A stretch of 64,000 nucleotides of DNA, from contig NZ_CP129683.1 in NCBI RefSeq assembly GCF_041080835.1, forward strand, positions 1,798,001-1,862,000, read 5' to 3'. A model generated the notes under the pieces. It worked only from the letters and a program-made list of their open reading frames with translations. It made no database searches and had not been told where the DNA came from. Both the position numbers and the translations under genes were made by a program. The DNA is from Bifidobacterium sp. WK012_4_13 (GTDB lineage: Bacteria; Actinomycetota; Actinomycetes; Actinomycetales; Bifidobacteriaceae). Shown in pieces: positions 27,913-37,560 of the stretch; position 1 is the stretch's first letter; every line of letters begins with the position of its first letter.

Positions 27913-28209
27913 CGTTGTGTTATGGCGCTCTCTGGTGTCTGTGACGGCATCATCGGAGGATCGGCGGGGGAACACGCCGAACATGCATGTTGCAAGTCGC
28001 ATTCAGAAGTATAGACTTGTGAGGCATTGGTGGATTGAGGCTTGACATAGGGGGAACGGAGCGGACCTGTCTGCATGGGCGGTCCGTGCTGTCGTGTGCC
28101 AGGGCTTCTGCAGCTAAGTAACTCATCGTGCCGGCCATTGAAGTTTGGTCGATGATAGGCCAAAAAGAGAACAATCACAGAATCAAGGGTTTGAGGGGTC
28201 ATCTACCTC
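27913..28209. other. gene-free leader upstream of the ABC exporter
   Basis: This stretch of about 300 bp separates the glycosidase terminator from the exporter. I see a TTGACA at 28043-28048, but no convincing -10 at the right distance and no conserved RNA motif. GAGGGGT about 12 nt before ATG 28210 is the probable ribosome site. Confidence 0.4.
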
Positions 28210-30054
28210 ATGTATGTCAACACTAACAATAATACTGACGCGAATAACTATCGCTGGATCATGCCGTATTGCCGACCGGATCTGCCACGAGTGGCCGCTG
28301 CGGCGGTGCTGTTCATCGTCGACAAGATCATGGTGATGATGGTTCCGATCATCGCGGGAATGATCGTCGACCAGGTGATCGTCGACCATCATCAGGACCG
28401 TCTGGTGAGACTGTGTCTTTTCATGATCGGTGTGACCGCAATTCGCGTCTGCGCCCGCTACGGATACCAGATGATCATGGAAAGATTCGGACAGAATTCC
28501 ATTTTCCGGCTTGTCAGCGATGAATATGAGAAGCTCCATGGCTTGGATTTTCCTTATTTCAATCACACGCGCACCGGCGACATCATGAGCCGCATGACAT
28601 CGGATACCGATGCGATCCGTCACTTCCTCTCATGGGTGCTATACAACGCGACTGACTGCATCTTTCTCTTCGTGGGATCGCTGATCATGATGTTCACGAT
28701 TGACTGGAGGCTCGCGCTCGCGCTCGCATGCGTGACACCGTTCCTCTACTTCTTCACCAGGGGGCTTTCGCGGCATGCCCACCCCCTGTTCTTCGACATC
28801 CGTAACTCATTGGCACGGTTGAATTCGATGGTTGAGGAAAACATCGAAGGCAACCGCGTGGTGAAGGCCTTCGTGCGTGAACCCTATGAGACGAAGGTGT
28901 TTGACAGGCATAACGACGACTACATGCAGCGCAACATGAAGCTCGCATACAACAGCCGCAGGTACATGCCGTGGATGGATGGCTCGTCGTTCATCCTGCA
29001 ACTCATAACGCTGGTATTCGGGGGCTGGCTCATCATCGACGGCAAGATGACGCTTGGTGACCTGGTCGTGTTCAACAGCTATCTGTGGATGATCGACGGT
29101 CCGGTCCGTCAGTCCGGCTGGCTGGTGAACGACATCGAGCGGTTCAACGCATCATGCATCAAGATCCGCTCGTTGCTGACGTCGAAATCGAATATCGTCG
29201 AACGTCTCGATGCGGATGCATCGGTGAATCGAGCCTTGCAGATCCGCAAGCAGGTTGGCGAGTCGAGCGTGCTTACTCCAGGAAGAATCAGCGGCGAGAT
29301 CCGCTTCGAGCATGTGAGCTTTGCATTCGCAGACGATCCAGGGACTCCGATTCTCAAGGATCTGGACTTCTTCGTTCCTGTCGGATCCAAGCTGGGGATA
29401 CTCGGCGAGACAGGCGCCGGCAAATCCACTCTGGTCAATCTCATCGCGCGTTTCTATGACCCGACCGCAGGACGGGTGCTGCTTGACGGCATCGATGCAC
29501 GCGACTGGCCGATCGCCCAGCTTCGTTCGCAGGTGAGCATCGTCGCCCAGGAGACCTTCCTGTTCTCGGACACGATCGACAGCAACATCGCATTCGGCAT
29601 GGATGCGCGCGATGAGCAGCACGTGCGCAACATGGCTTCGGTCGCGGGTGCCGACAGCTTCATCCGCAACATGCCAGAAGGCTACAACACGATTGTGGGA
29701 GAGCGTGGCGTCGGGCTGTCAGGCGGGCAGAAGCAGCGTTTGAGCCTGGCCAGGGCCTTGGCCGACGACCCTTCCATCCTGATTCTTGACGACACCACCT
29801 CTGCCGTCGACATGGAGACGGAAGCGCTCATCCAAGAGCATCTGCGGGATCTCGACAACAAGAAAACGATAGTGACGATCGCCCATAGGATCTCTTCGAT
29901 CAAGGATTGCGATCTGATCCTTGTGCTCGAGCATGGACAGATAGTCGAACGGGGCAACCATGAGCAGCTGGTCGCCGATCACGGCAGATACTGGGAAATC
30001 TACAGCAAGCAATTAGGCCTGCAATCAGGTCAGTCCGCAGGGTACGAGGACTAG
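28210..30054 (+). CDS. heterodimeric ABC exporter, subunit 1 (degenerate catalytic site)
   Basis: This half-transporter of 614 residues has six membrane helices (about 1-320) and a C-terminal nucleotide-binding domain. Walker A is GETGAGKSTLVNL, the signature is the canonical LSGGQKQR, and Walker B reads ILILDDTTSAVD. There the catalytic Glu after Walker B is Asp, so one of the two ATP sites is expected to be non-hydrolytic. The gene lies 15 bp before the second half-transporter. The pair resembles multidrug/lipid exporters of the BmrCD and TM287/288 type. The substrate is unknown. Confidence 0.9.
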   Translation: MYVNTNNNTDANNYRWIMPYCRPDLPRVAAAAVLFIVDKIMVMMVPIIAGMIVDQVIVDHHQDRLVRLCLFMIGVTAIRVCARYGYQMIMERFGQNSIFRLVSDEYEKLHGLDFPYFNHTRTGDIMSRMTSDTDAIRHFLSWVLYNATDCIFLFVGSLIMMFTIDWRLALALACVTPFLYFFTRGLSRHAHPLFFDIRNSLARLNSMVEENIEGNRVVKAFVREPYETKVFDRHNDDYMQRNMKLAYNSRRYMPWMDGSSFILQLITLVFGGWLIIDGKMTLGDLVVFNSYLWMIDGPVRQSGWLVNDIERFNASCIKIRSLLTSKSNIVERLDADASVNRALQIRKQVGESSVLTPGRISGEIRFEHVSFAFADDPGTPILKDLDFFVPVGSKLGILGETGAGKSTLVNLIARFYDPTAGRVLLDGIDARDWPIAQLRSQVSIVAQETFLFSDTIDSNIAFGMDARDEQHVRNMASVAGADSFIRNMPEGYNTIVGERGVGLSGGQKQRLSLARALADDPSILILDDTTSAVDMETEALIQEHLRDLDNKKTIVTIAHRISSIKDCDLILVLEHGQIVERGNHEQLVADHGRYWEIYSKQLGLQSGQSAGYED

Positions 30055-30069
30055 GGGACACAGAATACG

Positions 30070-31944
30070 ATGGCGAAGAAAATACACGACGTCAGCCAGG
30101 ACCGCAATGCGGACCGGACGCACAACGCTCGACAGCAACGCAACACATTCCGCGAGGACGAGGATCTCGAAGAGCAGATCAACGTTCACGACATAGCCCG
30201 GGTAGGGGCATATCTCAAGCCGTATCTTGGCAAGGTCATGAAGATTCTGGCAGTGGTCATCACGATGAGCTGCATAGACGTCGCGATACCGTATCTGACG
30301 AAGATAGTCATAGACTCGGTGATTCCATCCAAAAGCGTCCGTGACCTGCTGATTCTCGGAGCGATATTCCTTGTGGCCGTCGTCGCATACGAGCTATGCC
30401 TGAGATACCGCACGGTTTCGATAACCTTGGTCGGTCAGCTGCTGCTCAAGGATATGCGTCGCCAGCTGTTCACCCATATCCAGACATTGCCTTTCTCATA
30501 CTTCGACTCGCGCCCGCACGGCAAGATTCTGATCAGAGTGGTGAACTATGTCAACACGCTCTCTGACACCCTGAGCTCAGGTCTGATCAGCGTCATCTCA
30601 GACGTGTTCACCTTCATCATCACGCTTATCGTGATGTTCGCGATCGATTGGAGACTCGCCCTCTGGTCATTGCTGCTGTTCCCCGCGCTTCTGGTATGGG
30701 TCCGGATCCTGCAGCATTTCCAGCGCAAGGCATATCAGGTGCTTTCCAACAAGCAGAGCAACCTGAATGCATATGTGCACGAGTCGATTGCGGGTGTGAA
30801 GACGACGCAGACATTCGCCCAGGAGAGCTCGCAGTTCCAGACTTTCCAGGAGCAGCAGAGCGACGTTCGAGCCTCGTGGATGAAGGCAGTGCACATCCAG
30901 TTCCTCATGTGGCCCGGCGTTCAGGTCATCTCGTCGATGACCATCGCGCTGATCTACTATCTCGGCATCATGAGCTTCGCTGGCGTCAATGTCACCACAG
31001 GCGTGCTCATCGCATTCGTGGGGTATGCAAATAATTTCTGGAACCCGGTCATCAACATCGGCAACTTCTATAACCAGCTCATCACATGCTCGGCGTACCT
31101 TGAGCGCATCTTCGAGACGCTGGATGTCAGGTCCGAGATCCAGGACAGGCCCGATGCCGTCGAGTTGCCACAGATACGTGGACAGGTCGATTTCAACGAT
31201 GTCGTATTCCGATATGAGCCGGAAGGACGCAACATCCTGAATCTGGTGGACCTCCACGTCGAACCGGGCAGGACGGTTGCACTCGTCGGACCGACAGGGG
31301 CCGGAAAGACGACGATCATCAACCTGCTGTCACGATTCTATGATGTGGCAGAAGGTTCGGTGAAGGTCGATGGCTACGATGTCCGCGATGTCACGCTGGA
31401 CTCGCTTCGCAAGCAGATGGGGGTGATGCTGCAGGATACGTTCATCTTCACCGGCACCATCAAGGACAACATCCGATATGGCAGGTTGAATGCGAGCGAT
31501 GATGAGATCGTCGCCGCATCCAAGGCAGTGCATGCCGACGAATTCATCAATGGGCTTCCCCATGGATATGACACCTACATCGAGGAGAGGGGTTCCACGC
31601 TTTCCAGCGGTCAGCGTCAGCTCGTCGCCTTTGCAAGGGTTCTGCTTGCAGATCCACGCATCCTGATTCTGGACGAGGCCACCAGCAGCATCGATACCCA
31701 GACCGAGGAGGCATTGCAGGCCGGTCTTGCGCATCTGCTGAAGGGCAGGACCTCGTTCATCATCGCGCACAGGCTGTCAACCATCGAGAATGCCGACGAG
31801 ATCTTCTACATCGATCATGGCAGAATCGTGGAGCATGGAACGCACCAGCAGCTCCTGACGCTGAAGAAGGCGTACTACCGTCTCTATGAGTCGCAGTATG
31901 CCATGATCAAGACCGCGAACGGAGTCGCGGACTCAGCACATTGA
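30070..31944 (+). CDS. heterodimeric ABC exporter, subunit 2
   Basis: This partner half-transporter of 624 residues has a hydrophilic start of about 45 residues, six helices and an ATPase domain. Walker A is GPTGAGKTTIINLL and Walker B ILILDEATSSID has the catalytic Glu. The signature is LSSGQRQ rather than LSGGQ, so it supplies the imperfect signature facing the degenerate site of subunit 1. This is the complementary asymmetry expected of a heterodimer. Its ribosome site is not strong; coupling to the upstream gene is likely. Confidence 0.9.
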   Translation: MAKKIHDVSQDRNADRTHNARQQRNTFREDEDLEEQINVHDIARVGAYLKPYLGKVMKILAVVITMSCIDVAIPYLTKIVIDSVIPSKSVRDLLILGAIFLVAVVAYELCLRYRTVSITLVGQLLLKDMRRQLFTHIQTLPFSYFDSRPHGKILIRVVNYVNTLSDTLSSGLISVISDVFTFIITLIVMFAIDWRLALWSLLLFPALLVWVRILQHFQRKAYQVLSNKQSNLNAYVHESIAGVKTTQTFAQESSQFQTFQEQQSDVRASWMKAVHIQFLMWPGVQVISSMTIALIYYLGIMSFAGVNVTTGVLIAFVGYANNFWNPVINIGNFYNQLITCSAYLERIFETLDVRSEIQDRPDAVELPQIRGQVDFNDVVFRYEPEGRNILNLVDLHVEPGRTVALVGPTGAGKTTIINLLSRFYDVAEGSVKVDGYDVRDVTLDSLRKQMGVMLQDTFIFTGTIKDNIRYGRLNASDDEIVAASKAVHADEFINGLPHGYDTYIEERGSTLSSGQRQLVAFARVLLADPRILILDEATSSIDTQTEEALQAGLAHLLKGRTSFIIAHRLSTIENADEIFYIDHGRIVEHGTHQQLLTLKKAYYRLYESQYAMIKTANGVADSAH

Positions 31945-32087
31945 CGATCCGCGCCGGATGGGTGCCGGGGCCGATAGAGGGAGCGCACTGGGGTGAAGCG
32001 CGATGAAAGCGCGAACTTTCAGCATGCTTCCATATCGCTGTGCTTGATATAGTCGGAATATGATGTTCACAGGAATCGAGGAATGAG

Positions 32088-33329
32088 ATGCGCTCCAAGA
32101 AAATGAGAAACGAGCGCATCGAGTTCCTTCGAGTCTGTGCGATCATTGGCATCTCAGCATTTCATGTGCTGCTCGCCTGGTTTCAGCAGGCCTCTGGTCT
32201 GGATGCCATCCACCCTCAGGCCGTCGCCTCCCATGCGAATCTTCTTGCGGAGTCCTTTCCTTCCATGTGGCTGATGAGCGTGGTCAATCTGCTTGGCGCA
32301 TGGGGAAACCATGTCTTCTACATGATTTCTGGATTCTTCCTGATATCCTCGTTGGCAGCTCAGTCGAGACAGGTCGGATTCTGGCGTCAGCAGTGCGTCG
32401 CCACGCTCAGGCGCTGCGTGGTCATCATCGTCACCCTGGCGTTCTATGCGGGCATCGCACTGCTTGTCAATGCATATGTCATGCCGATTCCCGGGGTCGG
32501 CGCTTCGACCTGGCTGGGAATGGACCTTGAATTCATATGGCTCTATCTCATATTTGTGGCCATAGCCCCCGCCATTGCATGGGCGATCGAGCGCATCGGC
32601 AGTTTCAGGGCTGAGATGCTGGTCGTCGCCATGCTCGTCGTGGTGTATCTGCTCAACGGATACATAGCCTTCTTCGATCAGGGCAATCTGGACGGGCGCG
32701 GTCTGGGGGATTGGCGCAAGCAGATGAGTGCCATAACCTATCTGTTCTCCTTCGTTTTCGCAGGTCTGATAGGCAGGCGTCTGAGGGAGGCACAGTCATC
32801 GGCCGAGGATTCGAAGCTGCATGGCCTTGTGGAATGCATGAAGTCGCCGAAGGTACTGAAATGGCTGATTCTCGTGGCGTGCGCGTGCATCGTCATGCTG
32901 ACAGGCATCCTTGCCTTCTCAAGGCGCAATGATCTGCTCTATGCGCTCTCCTTCAAATCGACCTCGGTGCTTTCCTTCGTGATGGCGCTCCTTGCGCTTC
33001 TCATATGCGCACTGCCCGAGCGGTCCGTCAGACTGGACTCGCAGAGCGGATCTCGATTCATCGCAGCCATCAACGTGCTCGCTCCTGGAATCCTGGGCTT
33101 CTACATAGCCCAGTCGCTGATGCACGAGCTCTGGTACAAGGCAAGCTACTACGTCATGCATGGCTTGCTGGCACAGGCAACCAGGCTCAGTGGTGTGGCG
33201 GGCTCTGGCATGCTGGTGGTCTTTTTTGGATTCGCCATACTGTTCGCAGCTGCATTCGCCTCGTTCGTATGCCTCTTCGACCGTTTCTCTCGGCAGCCAG
33301 TATTGCGAATGCTGCGGCTCTCTCACTAG
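32088..33329 (+). CDS. acyltransferase 3 family membrane protein
   Basis: The 413-residue integral membrane protein has about ten helices. It begins RNERIEFLRVCAIIGISAFHVLLAW, the acyltransferase-3 pattern (R-x-x-x-x-x-L-R followed by a helix containing the catalytic His). Relatives transfer acetyl or succinyl groups to surface polysaccharides, peptidoglycan or lipids (OafA/OatA type). Here the external H-x-x-x-x-W arrangement is visible but the acceptor is unknown. ATG 32088 is used; ATG 32103 (MRNERIEF) is equally possible. It follows the exporter by 143 bp and may be transcribed independently. Confidence 0.82.
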   Translation: MRSKKMRNERIEFLRVCAIIGISAFHVLLAWFQQASGLDAIHPQAVASHANLLAESFPSMWLMSVVNLLGAWGNHVFYMISGFFLISSLAAQSRQVGFWRQQCVATLRRCVVIIVTLAFYAGIALLVNAYVMPIPGVGASTWLGMDLEFIWLYLIFVAIAPAIAWAIERIGSFRAEMLVVAMLVVVYLLNGYIAFFDQGNLDGRGLGDWRKQMSAITYLFSFVFAGLIGRRLREAQSSAEDSKLHGLVECMKSPKVLKWLILVACACIVMLTGILAFSRRNDLLYALSFKSTSVLSFVMALLALLICALPERSVRLDSQSGSRFIAAINVLAPGILGFYIAQSLMHELWYKASYYVMHGLLAQATRLSGVAGSGMLVVFFGFAILFAAAFASFVCLFDRFSRQPVLRMLRLSH

Positions 33330-33555
33330 CCTGGTTCCTCAGACCTTTCCCTTCATGCCCACCGCGCATCATTATTACCGGAATGTATCGAGTGTAAATG
33401 GTTTAATACCCCAATATTTCAATCTTCTAGACCCAGTTAATTTGGCGCTCTTAGCATAAGGGCACGCATTGAGGGAATCGAAGCGTGCGATGTTCATGCG
33501 GAACAGCGTTCTAGGCTGATCGTTCAACAGAAATCAAGGGGAAGAAGTTGACGTC

Positions 33556-34680
33556 ATGATGTTAAGAAATCTTCTGATAAAGGCATTGGCGGTCACGACA
33601 TGCAGCGCCATCGGACTTACGCTCGCCGCCTGCGGTGGATCGAGTTCGAATGCGGCTGACACCAAGGCTGCGACCGCGACGAGTGCCAAGGATCTTGGTG
33701 GAATGACGGCTCTGGTCAAGGCCGCAAAGGCAGAGGGGACCATCACTCTGATCGCCTGCCCGGATGACTGGGCCAACTGGGGGAACATCATCAAACTCTT
33801 CGAGAGCAAATACGGCATCAAGGTCAATTCCACGAATCCAGAGGCATCGAGTGCCGAAGAGATCAAGGCCGCCAAGGATCTCAAAGGGCAGAAGAACGCG
33901 CCTGACGTGTTTGACCTTGGCTCGTCGGTCGCAACGACCAACACCAGCTACTATGCTCCGTACAAGGTCTCGAACTGGAGTCAGATTCCAACGGCCAACA
34001 AGGAAACCACCGGATTGTACGTCAACGATTATACGGGTGTCATCTCAATCGGATATGACTCGTCGAAGGTGAGCGCTCCAAAGAGTCTGAACGATCTGCT
34101 GAAATCTCAATACAAGGGAAAGGTCGCGATAAACGGAGACCCGACTCAGGCTGGGGCTGCGTTTGCCGCAGTGGGGTGGGCGACCCTGCAGGAGGGCGGC
34201 TCCCTGAACGATTTTTCAAAGGGCATCAATTTCTTCAAGAAGCTCAAGGCAGCTGGAAATTTCCTCACGGTCGGCGCAACGTCATCGACCATAGCTTCGG
34301 GTGAGACGCCGGTGGTGATTGATTGGAATTATCTCAATGTGGCCGCAGCGAAGCAGAACTCGAACTACAAGACGGTCGTCTTCAAGAAGAACGCATACGG
34401 CGCATACTACAATCAGGCGATCAACAAGAACGCCCCTCATCCGGCCGCAGCAAGACTGTGGGAGGAATTCGTGTATTCATCACAGGTGCAGAACCAATTC
34501 CTGAAATCGGGAGCCCTGCCCGTTCTCGCAAAGAGCATGGAGAAGGACAAGACAATAGATGCTTCGGCGCTTTCCAAGGCAGGTGGTCTGCCCGATCCGA
34601 TCAATCTTGCCTCGAACAAGCAGACGGACGCTGCAAATACCCTGCTTTCGCAGCAATGGTCGGCCATCGCCGCTTCCTGA
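33556..34680 (+). CDS. ABC transporter substrate-binding lipoprotein (PotD/AfuA-like, family 1/6)
   Basis: This extracellular binding lipoprotein of 374 residues has a signal peptide ending in the lipobox LTLAAC (Cys near 27). The mature sequence has the PotD/FbpA-like pattern: KLFESKYGIKVNSTNPEASSAEEIKA, DVFDLGSSVA, GVISIGYDSSKVSAPKSLNDLL and PVVIDWNYL. Relatives bind polyamines, iron, thiamine or 2-aminoethylphosphonate, so the ligand cannot be fixed. It heads a five-gene unit ending in a metallophosphoesterase, which makes an organophosphorus ligand a reasonable guess. Confidence 0.88.
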   Translation: MMLRNLLIKALAVTTCSAIGLTLAACGGSSSNAADTKAATATSAKDLGGMTALVKAAKAEGTITLIACPDDWANWGNIIKLFESKYGIKVNSTNPEASSAEEIKAAKDLKGQKNAPDVFDLGSSVATTNTSYYAPYKVSNWSQIPTANKETTGLYVNDYTGVISIGYDSSKVSAPKSLNDLLKSQYKGKVAINGDPTQAGAAFAAVGWATLQEGGSLNDFSKGINFFKKLKAAGNFLTVGATSSTIASGETPVVIDWNYLNVAAAKQNSNYKTVVFKKNAYGAYYNQAINKNAPHPAAARLWEEFVYSSQVQNQFLKSGALPVLAKSMEKDKTIDASALSKAGGLPDPINLASNKQTDAANTLLSQQWSAIAAS

Positions 34681-34737
34681 CATGTTCCGAAACTCTGAGG
34701 AATCTTCGGCATCTCTAGATAAAGGGGCTCGCAATAA

Positions 34738-35586
34738 ATGAACAACTTGAGGAATACGCTCAGGCTTTCTCCGTTCATCGTGTATGTGGTGCTGCTCTTC
34801 GCCCTCCCGACGATGCTTGTCGTTGCGAGTGCATTCGAAGGTGGCACCGGCGGCTGGACGCTGAGCAACTTCAGCGTCTATGCCCAACCCGGGGTGATCA
34901 AGGCCTTCTGGAACTCCTGCTGGCTCTCCCTGCTCACGTCCTTCGTCGGCGCATGCCTTGGCGCGATTGTGTGCTTCGCGCTGCTGGGCTGCAGTGAGAA
35001 TGGAATGGTAAGGCGGCTTGTTGACGCTGCGGCGAGCACCCTTTCCCAATTCGGCGGGGTCATGCTCGCCTTCGCGTTCATCGCGACCCTTGGCAGTCAG
35101 GGCATGATCACACTCATCCTCAAGAACCTGCTGAAGCTTGACATCTATAGCAACGGCATGTGGCTGTACACTCCGCAAGGTCTGATCCTGCCGTACCTGT
35201 TCTTCCAGATACCGCTGATGATCATCACATTCTTTCCGGCTATGGCAAGATTGACAAGCAATCTGGCCGAGGCCGTTGCAAGCCTTGGAGGCAGCAGGCT
35301 CACCTATTGGAGGTGCGTGGGGTTCCAGGTGCTGTTCCCATCGTTCATGGGAGGCTTCCTGCTGCTGTTTGCCAACGCCTTCTCCGCATATGCGACGGCT
35401 GCTGCATTGATAACACAGGGGTCCCAGATAGCACCTCTGCAGGTCAGGGCCGCGCTCATCAGCGAGACGGGACTTGGCAGTTCAGGCCAGGCAGGGGCCT
35501 TCGCGGTCGGGATGCTCGTCATCATGAGCCTTGTCGTGATTCTGTATGCCTTGGCTGAAAGGAAGGCGGCTTCATGGCTGAAATGA
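34738..35586 (+). CDS. ABC transporter permease (PotB-like)
   Basis: This is the first permease of the importer, 282 residues with six predicted helices. The coupling loop is NLAEAVASLGGSRLTYWRCVGFQVLFPS. It starts 57 bp after the binding-protein stop and overlaps the second permease by 13 bp (35574-35586). Confidence 0.9.
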   Translation: MNNLRNTLRLSPFIVYVVLLFALPTMLVVASAFEGGTGGWTLSNFSVYAQPGVIKAFWNSCWLSLLTSFVGACLGAIVCFALLGCSENGMVRRLVDAAASTLSQFGGVMLAFAFIATLGSQGMITLILKNLLKLDIYSNGMWLYTPQGLILPYLFFQIPLMIITFFPAMARLTSNLAEAVASLGGSRLTYWRCVGFQVLFPSFMGGFLLLFANAFSAYATAAALITQGSQIAPLQVRAALISETGLGSSGQAGAFAVGMLVIMSLVVILYALAERKAASWLK

Positions 35587-36425
35587 AAGACAAGGCGGGT
35601 GAAGGCGCAACATGGAAGCCTTACGATCGCCCATCGAAGGCGTTCACTGCGACTGTGCTGACGGTGTTCTGCATCATTCTGGGTTTCCCGCTCATCGGCA
35701 TGCTGTACTTCACGTTCCGGTCGTCGACCGGAGGATTCACGATAGGGCACTGGGCTGAGCTCTTCGCCTCGTCAACGACCGATATCTGGGATTCGCTTGG
35801 CTCAGGACTCGTCAACTCGCTTCTTCTTGTCGCACTGACCATACTCATCGAGTATGCGGTCGTCATTCCTGCAATCATCCTGATCGATGTGCGCTTTCCG
35901 AGGGTCCAAAGAAAGATGCGAATATTCATGCTCCTTCCCATAGCGATTCCTGCAATCATTCTGGTCGTCGGACTGGCACCGATATTCTCTGTTCTCTCGG
36001 AATTCCTGGGATCGGGAACATGGACGCTTGCATTTGCATACGGCATCATTGCGATGCCTTTCGTGTATACGACGATTGCATCGGATCTTGACGGCATGAA
36101 TGCCAAGACGCTCACCCAGGCAGCGGAATCGTTGGGCGCAAGCTGGTGGAGGACCCTCATCGACATAATCGTGCCCTCGCTGCGTAGAAGCATAAGCTCG
36201 GTGACGCTCATCACGGCGGCGATCGTTCTTGGGGAATATACGATCGCCTCGCTGTTGAATCGTGAGACGCTGCAAACCGATCTCGTGATGATTTCTCAAA
36301 GCGACGTATATCTTTCGGTGATCATCACCTTCATAGTCCTGGTCGTCACTTTCGTGGCGCTCTTCCTGGTGAGCGGCATCGGCCGAGGCACAAGAAAATC
36401 ACGTTCGGGTGAGAAAACGATCTGA
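35574..36425 (+). CDS. ABC transporter permease (PotC-like)
   Basis: This is the second permease of the same importer, 283 residues. The coupling loop NAKTLTQAAESLGASWWRTLIDIIVPSLRRS matches the EAA motif of the PotC/FbpB group. Translation is probably coupled to the preceding gene through the overlap, and the ATPase gene follows after 11 bp. Confidence 0.9.
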   Translation: MAEMKDKAGEGATWKPYDRPSKAFTATVLTVFCIILGFPLIGMLYFTFRSSTGGFTIGHWAELFASSTTDIWDSLGSGLVNSLLLVALTILIEYAVVIPAIILIDVRFPRVQRKMRIFMLLPIAIPAIILVVGLAPIFSVLSEFLGSGTWTLAFAYGIIAMPFVYTTIASDLDGMNAKTLTQAAESLGASWWRTLIDIIVPSLRRSISSVTLITAAIVLGEYTIASLLNRETLQTDLVMISQSDVYLSVIITFIVLVVTFVALFLVSGIGRGTRKSRSGEKTI

Positions 36426-36436
36426 AAGGATTTACC

Positions 36437-37555
36437 ATGAGTTCATCCCCAAAGCAGTCTGCGCCCGCTCAAGTGCCTGGAGAATCCGTAACATTTTCGA
36501 ATGTTACCAAGGCATATGGCGGCAAGGAGGTCCTGCACGCATTCAATCTGGAAATCAAGGCAGGAGAAATGGTCAGCCTGCTCGGGCCATCCGGCTGCGG
36601 AAAGTCAACCGCCTTGCGTTGCCTCAGCGGCTTTGAATCCATCTCCGAGGGTTCCATCAGCATAGGGAAGCGTTCCGTCGTAGGCATCCCGCCGCAGAAA
36701 CGTGGCATCGGCATGGTGTTTCAGCAGTATTCTCTCTTTCCAAACATGAGTGTCATCGAGAATGTGGCCTTCGGTCTCAAAATTAAGAGGACGGCAAAGG
36801 ACGAGCGCTTGGAAAAGGCCAGAGCGATGCTGGACCTGGTCGGGCTGCAAGGATTCGCGGATGCCTATCCCTCACACCTGTCGGGCGGCCAACAGCAGCG
36901 TGTGGCTCTGGCACGGGCGATCGTCGTCAATCCACAGGTTCTGCTGCTTGATGAACCGCTCTCAGCGCTCGACGCCAAGATACGTGTTCAACTGCGAGAT
37001 GAGATTCGAGCGCTGCAACGCAAGTTGGGCATAACCGCGATCTTTGTCACCCATGACCAGGAAGAGGCGCTCGCAATATCGGATCGCGTTGCGGTCATGC
37101 ACGATGGGGACATCGAACAGATCGGGGTCCCCAAGGATCTATATCTGGCGCCGAAGACTTCGTTCGTCGCCGATTTCGTTGGCCAGACGAACAGGCTGGA
37201 GACAGCCGTCATCGATGGCACCCATGTCGATGTCTGTGGCACACTCGTCCCACTGTCGAACCGGCAGCCCCCCAAGGCGCTCGTTCGTGTGTTCGTAAGA
37301 CCTGAGAACGTGATGCTTGAACATGGGGAAGACGAGAGTAGGGTTGCCGGCACCGTTATGGGGACGAGCTTCCTCGGTTCGATCGAGAGAACGACCGTGT
37401 CGGTTGGACCACTGACTCTTGTCGCGCAGCATGACTCCGGTGAGCAGTATTCGGTCGGTGAACATGTCGGTGTGTCCATACGACCGCAGCCGGTCATCTC
37501 AGAGTCAGTCGAGATTCCGTGGGTCGAACATGTCGTTCATCCGGAAAGGAGCTGA
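36437..37555 (+). CDS. ABC transporter ATP-binding protein (PotA/FbpC-like) with TOBE domain
   Basis: This cytoplasmic ATPase of 372 residues energises the importer. Walker A is GPSGCGKSTALRC, the signature LSGGQQQRVALARAI, Walker B VLLLDEPLSALD, and the switch His lies in FVTHDQEEA. A C-terminal domain from about residue 265 looks like TOBE (VRPENVMLEHGED; SVGEHVGVSIRP). AAAGGA precedes ATG 36437. The metallophosphoesterase gene begins 5 bp after its stop. Confidence 0.93.
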   Translation: MSSSPKQSAPAQVPGESVTFSNVTKAYGGKEVLHAFNLEIKAGEMVSLLGPSGCGKSTALRCLSGFESISEGSISIGKRSVVGIPPQKRGIGMVFQQYSLFPNMSVIENVAFGLKIKRTAKDERLEKARAMLDLVGLQGFADAYPSHLSGGQQQRVALARAIVVNPQVLLLDEPLSALDAKIRVQLRDEIRALQRKLGITAIFVTHDQEEALAISDRVAVMHDGDIEQIGVPKDLYLAPKTSFVADFVGQTNRLETAVIDGTHVDVCGTLVPLSNRQPPKALVRVFVRPENVMLEHGEDESRVAGTVMGTSFLGSIERTTVSVGPLTLVAQHDSGEQYSVGEHVGVSIRPQPVISESVEIPWVEHVVHPERS

Positions 37556-37560
37556 GTCAT

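Noticed and set aside
27300..28202. 300-codon minus-strand frame across the end of the secreted glycosidase
   Set aside because: It overlaps conserved coding sequence and a terminator hairpin, and its residue make-up is unlike a real protein.
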